Source: Bradyrhizobium sp. B097 (GTDB lineage Bacteria > Pseudomonadota > Alphaproteobacteria > Rhizobiales > Xanthobacteraceae). From it: a stretch of 64,000 nucleotides of DNA. Location of the stretch: NCBI RefSeq assembly GCF_038957035.1, contig NZ_CP152412.1, forward strand, positions 7,002,501-7,066,500, in the 5' to 3' direction. A program made the translations under genes and the position numbers. This document shows positions 56,328-64,000 of this stretch, in pieces (position 1 is the stretch's first letter; each line of letters begins with the position of its first letter). The notes beneath the pieces are model-generated. The model saw nothing but the letters and a program-made list of their open reading frames with translations. It was not told where the DNA came from and did no database searches.

Positions 56328-57566
56328 TCAGCAGGCCGTTAGAGACTTCGTGTTGACAGCGGGGTCAGCGAGAGCTTCTGCTTTGGGAGCAAGACGCTTA
56401 CCAATCATGATCTCCGCGAACCGTATCTCCTTCGCGATCGTGCCGAGGCTACCGAAGCCGCATGCGCCGACCAGACGACCGTCCGGAGCAAGGTAGAAGA
56501 GAAGTTGCCCCTTTGCGCCCAGGTTCCTGACCACCGCGACATGTTCTTCACGACAGAGGCCCGCAATTTGGAGCGTTTCGTCGTATTGATCTGACCAAAA
56601 CCATGGCACGTCAATGTATGGCTTGTTCGCGCCGAGCATGTTGACGGCAGCAGCTGCCCCCTGTCGCTGCGCGTTACGCCACGCCTCGAGCCTTAAGTTC
56701 ATGCCGTAGAGGCGGTGCGGAAATGAACAACAATCACCGGCAGCGAAGATATCACTATCCGAGGTGACTAGCGTCTCATCTACGACGATACCGTCGTGGA
56801 CATAGAGTCCCGCTGACTGCGCGAGCTCGACGTTCGGCACCGCACCTATCCCAACGAGTACCAGATCAGCGAGGTACGCGCGGCCATCCGCCAGCACGAC
56901 CTCGGACCGTCCTTCTTTGGTATCAACGCGTACGACCATAGCATTGGTCTCAATGCGCACTCCCGATCGCTCATGCTTTTTCTTGACGAGCTCAGCCATA
57001 GCTTTCGGTACTGCTCGCATCAGTACTCGAGGACCGGCTTCGACCAGGGTGGCCGAGGCACCTCTCAGAACAGCGCTCGCAGCAGCTTCGAGCCCGATGA
57101 AGCCGGCACCGATGATTAGAACCTGACTCCCTCGTCGGATGGCTCGCCGTATTTCCAGCGCATCCGCGTACGTGCGTAGGGTTGCTACTTTGCTTCCGGC
57201 ATCGACAGGAATATTCAACTGCCGAGGTCGGGCACCTGTGGTCAGCAACAGGCGCTGATAGTTCAACTGGGCGCCGTCCGAGAGAATGACCGCGCGTACC
57301 GAACGATCTATCGCTTGTACGGTGCGCCCTTCGCGGTAATCAATTCTTAGGTCTGCCAGACGCTCGGCGGTCACCAGCAACTTCGGTCCGGGGTTCGTCT
57401 CCTCGCTCAATATGGCCTTGGACAGCGGGGGCCGCTCATATGGCAGCATAGCTTCATTACCGATTAGGGAGATCCGTCCCTCCCAACCGTTCTCCCGCAG
57501 CGCGAGCGCAGCGGCCGTACCCGCCTCGCCCGCCCCGACAATCACTATTGCAGGTTTATTGCCCAA
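56328..57566 (-). CDS. Ferredoxin reductase-like FAD/NAD(P)H oxidoreductase (MocF-like)
   Basis: 412 residues from a TTG at 57566. Two dinucleotide folds: FAD-binding IVIVGAGEAGTAAALALRENGW and NAD-binding VLIIGAGFIGLEAAASAVLRG, followed by IFAAGDCCSFPHRLYG and a C-terminal reductase domain (YDETLQIAGLC). The type transfers electrons from NAD(P)H to a 2Fe-2S ferredoxin for an oxygenase. With the Rieske protein and membrane hydroxylase upstream it forms a three-component monooxygenase like MocDEF of rhizopine catabolism. It begins two bases after a small open frame. Confidence 0.9.
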   Translation of the reverse strand: MGNKPAIVIVGAGEAGTAAALALRENGWEGRISLIGNEAMLPYERPPLSKAILSEETNPGPKLLVTAERLADLRIDYREGRTVQAIDRSVRAVILSDGAQLNYQRLLLTTGARPRQLNIPVDAGSKVATLRTYADALEIRRAIRRGSQVLIIGAGFIGLEAAASAVLRGASATLVEAGPRVLMRAVPKAMAELVKKKHERSGVRIETNAMVVRVDTKEGRSEVVLADGRAYLADLVLVGIGAVPNVELAQSAGLYVHDGIVVDETLVTSDSDIFAAGDCCSFPHRLYGMNLRLEAWRNAQRQGAAAAVNMLGANKPYIDVPWFWSDQYDETLQIAGLCREEHVAVVRNLGAKGQLLFYLAPDGRLVGACGFGSLGTIAKEIRFAEIMIGKRLAPKAEALADPAVNTKSLTAC

Positions 57567-57568
57567 AG

Positions 57569-57739
57569 CTACCAGGTGAGTTTGAGTGGGGTTTGCGCTC
57601 GACCGTCGTCGCGCCGAATTGGTGGCGCTATCGGAACGGAGTCAACGATAGCTGCTCGCCTCGCTATCTCCTTGATGTTGCGAGTGAGGGCGACGTAACC
57701 TTCAAGTACCGGCATGTACATATGCGTCAAAGTGGCCAT
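57569..57739 (-). CDS. Possible small protein between Rieske and reductase genes (uncertain)
   Basis: 56 codons from an internal ATG (MATLTHMYMPVLEGYVALTRN) or 69 from 57778. Its TAG is two bases before the TTG start of the reductase, which suggests translational coupling. No family recognised; the stretch EGYVALTRNIKEIARRAAIVD looks helical. It could equally be a spacer. Confidence 0.35.
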   Translation of the reverse strand: MATLTHMYMPVLEGYVALTRNIKEIARRAAIVDSVPIAPPIRRDDGRAQTPLKLTW

Positions 57740-57829
57740 GATCACGGATGACAATCGTAGCGCACGGCTGAGTGACAAATCACAACAGCCTTGGTATCGC
57801 TGCTAAACTGCCGCCTCGCTTGTCTCATT

Positions 57830-58147
57830 TTAAACCTTGACGAAGACAGTGTTGGCGTCAATTTTTACTTCATAGCTGCGCAGATCGATGCATGCGGGTA
57901 GCGCACGCGCCTCGCCCGTTCGGTAATCGAACGTTCCTAGGTGTTTGGCGCATTCGATAATATGACCGTCAACAATGCCGTCGGCGAGGTGGACTTTCTC
58001 ATGAGAGCAGAATCCATCAATCGCGAAATAATCTCCCTCTGGCGAGCGAACAATCAGAAACGTGCGCCCTTCATGGTCAAACCGCAGCGCCTCTTCGGGC
58101 TGCAATGCATCGGCGGCGCAGACCGCTGTCCAATCTACCGCAGTCAA
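57830..58147 (-). CDS. Rieske 2Fe-2S ferredoxin (MocE-like)
   Basis: 105 residues, the size of stand-alone Rieske ferredoxins. Cluster ligands are in CSHEKVHLADG (CxH) and CAKHLGTFDY (CxxH). It would shuttle electrons from the FAD reductase to the di-iron hydroxylase. It lies 126 bp after the hydroxylase gene and before the reductase gene on the same strand. Confidence 0.92.
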   Translation of the reverse strand: MTAVDWTAVCAADALQPEEALRFDHEGRTFLIVRSPEGDYFAIDGFCSHEKVHLADGIVDGHIIECAKHLGTFDYRTGEARALPACIDLRSYEVKIDANTVFVKV

Positions 58148-58273
58148 TTTGAATCCTCCTCTTTGTGGGCAGATCGCCCAGCCGGCTCAGCGCCCCCCTC
58201 CACCCACCCCGCGCGACTTGTGGCGTGGGGGAAGGGGCATCTAGAGTTTTTGCAGGTAGTTTTGAGCTAATGC

Positions 58274-59287
58274 TCAAGCCGCTGTTGCGCCACGCACATA
58301 CTTTTTGGCTTTTATCCGCCTGTACATCGCCTCTTCGCCTTCAGGCGAACCGTCATGCTCTGTTCCGAACAGCCAGTCGAGTCCATGAAGCTCGCCACCA
58401 TAGTTCACTTCGAAGTATTTGTGATGCAGATAGTGCATGTAAATGTCGTTATCGATGAACTTTCCATCACGCGTCCGAACCGCGTGGAAGCCTAGATGGC
58501 CAATCGCGGGGTGCAAGGCATACAGGGTGAGCAAAAACATCGGATGAATCGGGTTTGACGGCACGACAAGAACGAACAGCGCAAGGGAGAAATAGATAAT
58601 GTGTTCGAAGGTGTGCATCGACAAGCCGGACCACGGTCCTGGGTTGAAGTTGTTATGATGCACCTTATGAATCAAATTATAGAGCGGCCCCATGTGGATC
58701 AGGCGATGGGTCAGATAAAAGTGTACGCCTCCATATGCCGGCAACAAGAGGAGCAAAGCCACGCAATAGATCGGATGTTGCGTGAAATCGACATGAGCAA
58801 TGTAGCCGTTGGCGTACATCCACCAGATCACCGCTTCGTACGCCGTCCAGACTGGCACTCCACTGCACATCGTCCAGAACACGTTCTCGGCGGTTTGGCT
58901 TCGAAATAGAAAGCTTGAATTATTAGCCTCTGGCCACTTCTCGTTGTATTTAAAAGCAGTCCCTTGGCGGCGCCGAACGTAGAGCATGAAATGCAAGCCG
59001 CCATACATCAAGAACGCCAGCACTGCATTGCGCAGAAGAATGAGCGAAATCCAATCGACGCTGAAGTTTCGCATCGTTTCCAACGAGGGCGTCAAATACT
59101 CAATCGCAGCGAAGGTGAGCCCGACGAAGGCCAGGTTTTTGGGCCAGATGTACCCGGGAAATCCAAACACATACCGAAAAGCCTTGAGCGGCTGAATCGG
59201 CCAGACGAAGACGGGCGCCCGGTTAATCAGCTTCTTGGGTGCCCAGTAGCCCCTTCTGTTGCGGGTTCCATGTAGGGTTTCATCCAT
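58274..59287 (-). CDS. Sterol desaturase/fatty acid hydroxylase family membrane oxygenase, paralogue 2 (MocD-like role)
   Basis: 337 residues from the ATG at 59287, six bases after GGAG; the ATG at 59299 is an alternative. The His clusters are the same as in paralogue 1 (HRLIH, HKVHHNNFN, HYLHHKYFEVNYGG) and long stretches of DNA are nearly identical. It heads an operon with the Rieske ferredoxin and reductase, giving a complete electron chain. MocD of the rhizopine pathway plays the same part with a related di-iron fold, but the substrate here is unknown. An operator-like inverted repeat lies 98 bp upstream. Confidence 0.9.
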   Translation of the reverse strand: MDETLHGTRNRRGYWAPKKLINRAPVFVWPIQPLKAFRYVFGFPGYIWPKNLAFVGLTFAAIEYLTPSLETMRNFSVDWISLILLRNAVLAFLMYGGLHFMLYVRRRQGTAFKYNEKWPEANNSSFLFRSQTAENVFWTMCSGVPVWTAYEAVIWWMYANGYIAHVDFTQHPIYCVALLLLLPAYGGVHFYLTHRLIHMGPLYNLIHKVHHNNFNPGPWSGLSMHTFEHIIYFSLALFVLVVPSNPIHPMFLLTLYALHPAIGHLGFHAVRTRDGKFIDNDIYMHYLHHKYFEVNYGGELHGLDWLFGTEHDGSPEGEEAMYRRIKAKKYVRGATAA

Positions 59288-59384
59288 GTTCGTCTCCATC
59301 CTCGTTATCGCGGCGGGGTCCCATCTGGGGTCACCTTTCGCGCCCATTTGAACCAGATCATCAACCGGCTTAGAGCAGCCAAAG

Positions 59385-59410
59385 TTGTAGACACAGATAA
59401 GTATCTACAA
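59385..59410. promoter_or_regulatory. Candidate GntR operator before the hydroxylase operon
   Basis: TTGTAGA-N12-TCTACAA inverted repeat, about 98 bp before the hydroxylase start. Its TTGTA/TACAA half-sites match the palindrome just before the GntR gene at 60877-60890. Site and regulator are therefore probably linked. Confidence 0.5.
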
Positions 59411-60095
59411 GTTTGGGAATGTGTCAATACCAACCTGTAAACGCAAGCCGACGGTTCGGGACAGCGAACGGCGCCGACCGTTGGCGAACTGGCGCAACTC
59501 TCAGTACTTGCTGGACAAAATTGGTCGCGGTTACGTCGCGCGAAACAGTATTTGGCGGCCTATTGGTGAGCAGGCGCGTTTCGCGAAACGCCCACAGTTA
59601 GCAATGAGGCAATGCGAAAATCGGCTTGAGGTCGCCGAAGGCGGAAGCTATTCGTCCAACCTTATGCTCGTGGTGATGGCGAGATCCGTTCGTTTCTCGG
59701 TCTAAGCGGTTTACGAGATCGATTAGATTGAAGAAGTGCGTGATGCCACATCCGCCGTGCCGGTTGCGATGCCTCCGACGGTCGACGACGAAGGTACCCT
59801 CGCAGTGCGAGAGTGAGTTGCGCAACGGTGGAGCGTGTTTCTCAACGATTGGGCCCTGAGCGATACACTATGCCCCCCAAATCCGTCGTTCAGGCAGCTC
59901 TGCGCTGGTCACCAGCTCTCGGATATTCTGCATGCAGCCGCGCGAACTGGCTCGCGGACGATAGCGCAGCTCACAATCGAACATTCCTGTGGCCGATCGT
60001 CGGGCGAGAAAGGCGCGACCTATCGGAATGTTTCGAAAGCCCTCCTGAACTTTGAGAGAGCGGCCTAAGCTTGCGGGGAAAAGATGAGATCGACC
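59411..60095. other. Intergenic stretch between hydroxylase operon and GntR gene
   Basis: About 685 bp without a recognisable gene. The short frames on both strands have no domains. Confidence 0.4.
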
Positions 60096-60869
60096 TTACG
60101 GATTCGTTTTGACCGGCATATTATTCATTTGTGAGTCGCCGAATACAAACGAAAATCTAACCCGATCGATACGGTAATACATGGCAGTGACACAATACGG
60201 TTCGCCGTCCTGCAGATGGTCGGTGCCGGTGTTCACCACAAGCAACGTACCGGGCGTAACCCGCAGAATCCTGGCCTCATCTTGAGACGACGGCACGAAC
60301 TCCATTTCGGTTTTGTACTCTGTAATTGGCAGCCTGGCGCAACGGCCAAACAAGATCCACGTCGGCGTGGTACCGATCTCGCTGAGGTCTAAATCGTCGA
60401 CGATTGAGTCGGAGATATAGCGGCGATCGAAGGAAATGACCCTGTCATCGACACTCCGAAGCAGTGTGATGGCAGAGATTGCATCCGAGCGCGTACGCTG
60501 CAGCTTGTCCAAAACATGGTCTGGGACGCACGCGCGGCGCTCTACCGACAAGACCTCGGTCGTCATCTTCAATCCCTGCTGCATCAAATCGTCTTCGATC
60601 GGCACCATCGGTATCAGCGAGCGCAGCACCTTGGGAGGATTGACGATGGTACCCCGGCCACGCTGCCGGTCGACCAACCCGCTCCCCTCCAAAACCGCGA
60701 GCGCTCGCCGAATGGTCACTCGACTGACCTTGAAGCGCCGAGCGAGCTGGTCCTCGCTGGGCAACAACGAATTGGAAGCCAACTTTCCGATCTGAGCCTT
60801 CAACTGATCGGCGACGGCGGCGTATCGAGCTACTTGCTGGGGATCCTCCAAATAGTCCTCCCGGGACAT
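60096..60869 (-). CDS. GntR-family regulator with UTRA domain (HutC subfamily)
   Basis: 257 residues. An N-terminal winged helix-turn-helix (YAAVADQLKAQIGKL, LLPSEDQLARRFKVSRVTIRRALAVLEGSGLVDRQRGRGTIV) is followed by an effector-binding UTRA domain with the HutC-type pattern (ILRVTPGTLLVVNTGTDHLQDGEPYCVTAMYYRIDRVRFSF). It probably represses neighbouring genes until a small-molecule inducer binds. A palindrome eight bases upstream suggests autoregulation and a related repeat lies before the hydroxylase-Rieske-reductase operon. Confidence 0.92.
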   Translation of the reverse strand: MSREDYLEDPQQVARYAAVADQLKAQIGKLASNSLLPSEDQLARRFKVSRVTIRRALAVLEGSGLVDRQRGRGTIVNPPKVLRSLIPMVPIEDDLMQQGLKMTTEVLSVERRACVPDHVLDKLQRTRSDAISAITLLRSVDDRVISFDRRYISDSIVDDLDLSEIGTTPTWILFGRCARLPITEYKTEMEFVPSSQDEARILRVTPGTLLVVNTGTDHLQDGEPYCVTAMYYRIDRVRFSFVFGDSQMNNMPVKTNP

Positions 60870-61243
60870 TTCCCGACTTGTAAATACAAGTGGAGGAACT
60901 TCACGTGAAGATAATAAGAAGTCAACTCCAATATATGGACGTACAAATGTTGATTATTCAGATTGCATGTGAATTTCCTAGCTCCAGCACGCCCAACTGC
61001 TGGGGATGTGATCCCTCGATGCTGAGGGCTCATGAGCCGCCCGCAGGTTGGACCTGCTCGTAGTCTGCAGCTTTCGTTCATCGTTCTTGCGAGAAAACGA
61101 TGAAGTCCGGCCATTGGCTCTGCGCCATTGACAGGCGGAAGCCTGACGTCAGAGCTTCGAACTGCGGCCAGTCTGACGCCGACTTTCTTTTGGCTGCGCC
61201 GTCGTCTCGGCGCAGCCAATCAGCGGCAGCAGCGCAGCAGCCA
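60870..61243. other. Intergenic region upstream of the GntR gene
   Basis: About 374 bp. The first 20 bases hold the candidate operator at 60877-60890; the rest shows no gene. The dehydrogenase gene ends here, on the same strand. Confidence 0.45.
60877..60890. promoter_or_regulatory. Candidate GntR operator (autoregulation)
   Basis: CTTGTA-AA-TACAAG, a perfect 14-bp palindrome 7 bases before the regulator's start codon. Similar half-sites occur at 59385-59410. Confidence 0.55.
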
Positions 61244-62251
61244 TCAGTAGCCAAGTGTAGAGTCGCAGAGTCCGGACATATTTTGCTTATCGGGATAAGC
61301 CTTCAGATTGGACGCGAGGAGTGCCGCACTTGCATCGTATGCGTCCGTACGGTTCCCACCGAGGTGAGGTGTGATAAGCGTGTTCGGCGCGTCCCAGAAC
61401 GGACTGTCTGATGGAAGTGGCTCCACGGGAAACACGTCGAGTGCGGCGCCACCGATTGTGCCATTACGCAAGGCCGCCAGGAGTGCTGCTTCGTCAATGA
61501 CTCCCCCTCGTGCCACGTTGATCAAAACCGCGGTTCGCTTCATCGCTTTGAACTCTGCCGCTCCGAGCAGTGCACGGGTATCCCCCACGAGCGGGAGGGC
61601 AAGTGCCACGAAATCCGACTCGCTCAGCAGACGATGCAACTCCTCGGGGGGATACACTGCATCGACGGCCTCCACGGGCGTGGGATTTCGCTTGGTGCCA
61701 ACAACCCGCATACCGAGATGTTTGGCGTGGCTAGCGATCATGGCTCCGATCTGGCCCAGCCCCACGACCCCCATGGTGCGCGATGAAATGAGCGGTTCCG
61801 GCGTGTAGTTTGCATGAGGCTCCCAATGATGCGTCCGCTGATGCTTCATTCTTTCCAGCAGGTTCCAATGAAAAGCGAGAGTGGCCATTAGAACCAAGCT
61901 GGCTGCTGACTCCGCCGCTAAGCCCTTCGCGGCGGTGACCAGAATCTGAGGGTTCAGTCGGCAATGGTTCTGGAAGGAGTCAATACCTACACCTGTACTC
62001 TGTATCCATTTGAGGGAAGTCATACGAGCAAGGATATCGTCAGGGCAGCTGAAAGCGAACAACACGTCAACCTCGGCGAGGTTTTCCTCGCTAAGCAAGT
62101 TTCCGGTCACGTCGTCGATATGCAATTCCTTATCGAGGGCTTGAACGAAGTCCCGGCACCTCTGGTGATGTATCAACACCCGAAGGCGCGACTTGCCGAC
62201 TCGATGTACGTCGATGAGCCGGTAGCGATTGCCTTCACCCTTCTCAGCCAT
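61244..62251 (-). CDS. D-2-hydroxyacid dehydrogenase, NAD(P)-dependent
   Basis: 335 residues from the ATG at 62251 with a GGAGA ribosome-binding site; the frame is open 24 codons further. NAD-binding motif GVVGLGQIGAMIASHAKHLGMRVVG, substrate-binding Arg in INVARGGVIDEAALLAAL, and catalytic His in TPHLGGNRTDAYD are visible. It interconverts a 2-oxo acid and a D-2-hydroxy acid. It is on the same strand as binding-protein gene 3 (208 bp upstream) and may be in the same transcript. The substrate is unknown. Confidence 0.92.
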   Translation of the reverse strand: MAEKGEGNRYRLIDVHRVGKSRLRVLIHHQRCRDFVQALDKELHIDDVTGNLLSEENLAEVDVLFAFSCPDDILARMTSLKWIQSTGVGIDSFQNHCRLNPQILVTAAKGLAAESAASLVLMATLAFHWNLLERMKHQRTHHWEPHANYTPEPLISSRTMGVVGLGQIGAMIASHAKHLGMRVVGTKRNPTPVEAVDAVYPPEELHRLLSESDFVALALPLVGDTRALLGAAEFKAMKRTAVLINVARGGVIDEAALLAALRNGTIGGAALDVFPVEPLPSDSPFWDAPNTLITPHLGGNRTDAYDASAALLASNLKAYPDKQNMSGLCDSTLGY

Positions 62252-62458
62252 TGTTTTCTCCGATGAAATAGCCCACGTACGGAAGAGCGCATCTTCCCCA
62301 CGGCATTCCCTGGGCTCAACCATACTTTGACCGGCATAACTGCCGATCGGCTAAATCTTCACATTCGTAGGAAAAGCGGTCGCTATCTGATGCTTGAAAA
62401 CGCGAACGACGCAACTCCTCAAGCTAAAGAACCCGTTACCCTCTCCTGAAGGCGGCAC

Positions 62459-63304
62459 TCATTTGCCAGCGTTGATGGACGCGACCTTACCGATCGAGCA
62501 ATCATCGGGCAGCCCCCACTTGTTCATGAGCTGAGCATAAGTGCCGTCGGCTATCAGCTCGTCCAACGCCTTCTTTAGCGTCTCGGCGACTTCCCTGTTC
62601 TTTTCTAAGAAGGGAAACCCGTATGTGAACTTGGACAACGGCGTACCAAGCGCTTTGTATGCGTCGTCCCCGGCTTGGGCACCCTGCACCAATGCGCTGA
62701 CGGCGGTAAAGGCAGCGTCCACCCGGCCCTGCTTTAACATCAATTTTTCCTCTCCCGTGCTAGCAACATCAACCTGAATTACAGCGGGCCTACCTGCCTT
62801 CGTGCAGTTTTCCTCGCTCCAATGGTCAACGGCTGTAGTCATCATTTTGCTGCCGCGCACATTCGCTACGCGCTTCCCACATAAGACGGCCGCGTCCACA
62901 AATTGATTCGCCTTGCCGCTGAGCGTGTAGAAGTACGCCGGGTCGTACATAAAATCGATGAAGTTCACACCGATTTCGCGCCTCTCGGGCGTGTCCCCCA
63001 TGACTCCGGATTGGATGTCTACGCGACCAGTCTTGAGGGGAGCAAAGCTGGCTTGCTCTAGATAAGAGGCCTCAATCCAGTTGACCTTAAACCCGGCCTT
63101 CTTGGCCATCGCATTGAAAAGGTCATGATTGAAACCCGTTAGTTCGCCGGTTTGCGGATCCTTGAATTCCAACGGTGCATAGTTTCCCGTCCCGACATTA
63201 ATCACCTTGCCAGACTCCTGCGCATCGGCTGCGGAGATCATAAGGCATGTACAAACTAATAGACCGGACGCGAGGTTACGTGCTGCTGTGAATACATCAG
63301 ACAT
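62459..63304 (-). CDS. Amino-acid-type ABC transporter substrate-binding protein, paralogue 3
   Basis: 281 residues with a signal peptide of about 29 residues ending in DAQ. It shares the family 3 fold and most motifs with paralogues 1 and 2 (INVGTGNYAPLEFKDPQTGELTGFNHDLF, GRVDIQSGVMGDTPERRE, RGSKMMTTAVDHW). This is the most divergent of the three. It follows an intact ABC ATPase gene by 45 bases, and so is the best candidate for the working importer. Confidence 0.92.
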   Translation of the reverse strand: MSDVFTAARNLASGLLVCTCLMISAADAQESGKVINVGTGNYAPLEFKDPQTGELTGFNHDLFNAMAKKAGFKVNWIEASYLEQASFAPLKTGRVDIQSGVMGDTPERREIGVNFIDFMYDPAYFYTLSGKANQFVDAAVLCGKRVANVRGSKMMTTAVDHWSEENCTKAGRPAVIQVDVASTGEEKLMLKQGRVDAAFTAVSALVQGAQAGDDAYKALGTPLSKFTYGFPFLEKNREVAETLKKALDELIADGTYAQLMNKWGLPDDCSIGKVASINAGK

Positions 63305-63349
63305 ACTAATTCCCTGTCGTTTATGGAAATTGATCTATCGTCAATCCGA

Positions 63350-64000
63350 TCAGCTCAGCACCGCCGAGATGAAATCTCGCGTACGCGCGTGCGTCGGGGT
63401 ACCAAGAATTTGCTGGGGAGGTCCGCTTTCGACGACAAGCCCGTGATCCATAAACATAACTCGATTTGCCACTTCGCGCGCAAACCCAAGTTCGTGGGTC
63501 ACAATAATCATTGTCATTCCGGACTTGGCGAGATCGCGCATGACAGCGAGCACCTCCCCTACCAGTTCGGGGTCAAGTGCAGAGGTCGGCTCATCGAAAA
63601 GCATGAGGGCCGGTTTCATCGCAAGCGCCCGCGCGATTGCGACGCGCTGCTGTTGTCCCCCGGACAGTTCAACCGGATAGGAGTTGAATTTGCTCGAAAG
63701 ACCAACACGATGTAGCAGTTCGCGGGCGGCTTCTTCAGCCAGCTTACGCTTCATCTTTAGAACTTGGATCGGGCCTTCGACGACGTTTTGCAGGGCTGTC
63801 TTATGCGGGAAAAGATTAAACCGCTGAAACACCATTCCTGTTGCAAGTCTCTGACGTGCGATTTCCCGTTCTGTAAGCTCATGCAGCTTGTTGCCTTTGC
63901 GTCGATATCCGATCAACTCGCCGTCAATCCATATGGCGCCGCCATCTATAGTTTCAAGCTGGTTAAGACAGCGAAGAAAGGTACTTTTGCCAGACCCCGA
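63350..64000 (-). CDS. Amino-acid-type ABC transporter ATP-binding protein (5' end outside window)
   Basis: About 217 C-terminal residues are visible; the gene starts beyond 64000. Walker A is at the window edge (SGSGKSTFLRCLNQLE), with the Q-loop GMVFQRFNLFPHKTALQNV, signature VELSGGQQQRVAIARAL, Walker B ALMLFDEPTSALDPELVGEVL, and the switch His in IIVTHELGFAREV. This is the GlnQ/HisP-type class. It powers import with binding-protein 3; permease genes must lie beyond the window. Confidence 0.93.
   Translation of the reverse strand, partial: SGSGKSTFLRCLNQLETIDGGAIWIDGELIGYRRKGNKLHELTEREIARQRLATGMVFQRFNLFPHKTALQNVVEGPIQVLKMKRKLAEEAARELLHRVGLSSKFNSYPVELSGGQQQRVAIARALAMKPALMLFDEPTSALDPELVGEVLAVMRDLAKSGMTMIIVTHELGFAREVANRVMFMDHGLVVESGPPQQILGTPTHARTRDFISAVLS

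Overview
The window looks like accessory DNA of a Bradyrhizobium-like (Rhizobiales) alphaproteobacterium. The basis is the high GC, an alphaproteobacterial porin of the Bradyrhizobium type, an IS66 copy carrying a UPF0149 passenger gene, and a regulatory module (FseA/QseM/QseC type) known from rhizobial symbiosis-island ICEs. No tRNA, rRNA or CRISPR array was seen. The species assignment is inference.

Layout. (1) 1-5.5 kb: a TrlF-like PHP/AAA ATPase cut by the window edge, an unrecognised protein, a Fic protein with an N-terminal inhibitory motif, and a DUF2130 coiled-coil protein. (2) 5.7-9.6 kb: a porin with a clear terminator, about 1.4 kb without a recognisable gene, and a methyltransferase. 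(3) 9.8-19.2 kb: a probable phosphonate (phosphonoalanine) catabolic locus. It has a Ugp-type four-gene ABC importer and a PhyH dioxygenase on the minus strand, diverging from an aminotransferase (broken by one missing base), phosphonopyruvate hydrolase and a LysR regulator. (4) 19.4-22.3 kb: an ICE transfer-control module. fseA is split into two frames at a UUU-C slip site, followed by qseM, a decayed second qseM, and two tandem qseC-like genes. (5) 22.3-31.4 kb: an insertion-sequence graveyard with a frameshifted IS5-family element, IS21 istA remnants, a complete-ended but dead IS66 inserted in one istA with an 8-bp target duplication, and a truncated group II intron; one methyltransferase gene lies among them.

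(6) 31.4-43.9 kb: a coherent C1/N-methyl catabolic cluster. A GlnT/gamma-glutamylmethylamide synthetase-type enzyme, three N-methylglutamate-synthase-like subunits, a GlxA-family regulator and a four-subunit sarcosine oxidase/N-methylglutamate dehydrogenase are joined by FolD and PurU. Together they could carry a methyl group from methylamine or an N-methyl compound through methylene-THF to formate. (7) 43.9-45.8 kb: decayed DNA with a truncated DUF2493 gene ending at a 36-bp palindrome.

(8) 45.8-64 kb: a catabolic and transport region with internal duplication. It has three paralogous amino-acid-type binding proteins, two nearly identical membrane fatty-acid-hydroxylase-family enzymes (one in an apparent operon with a Rieske ferredoxin and a ferredoxin reductase, reminiscent of MocDEF), an amidase with a small GatC/AtzG-like partner, enoyl-CoA hydratase, acyl-CoA ligase, XRE-cupin and GntR/UTRA regulators, a D-2-hydroxyacid dehydrogenase and an ABC ATPase cut by the window end. 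Candidate operator palindromes lie before the GntR gene and before the hydroxylase-Rieske-reductase set. The region probably takes up and degrades one or a few related amide- or amine-containing compounds; the substrate cannot be read from the sequence.
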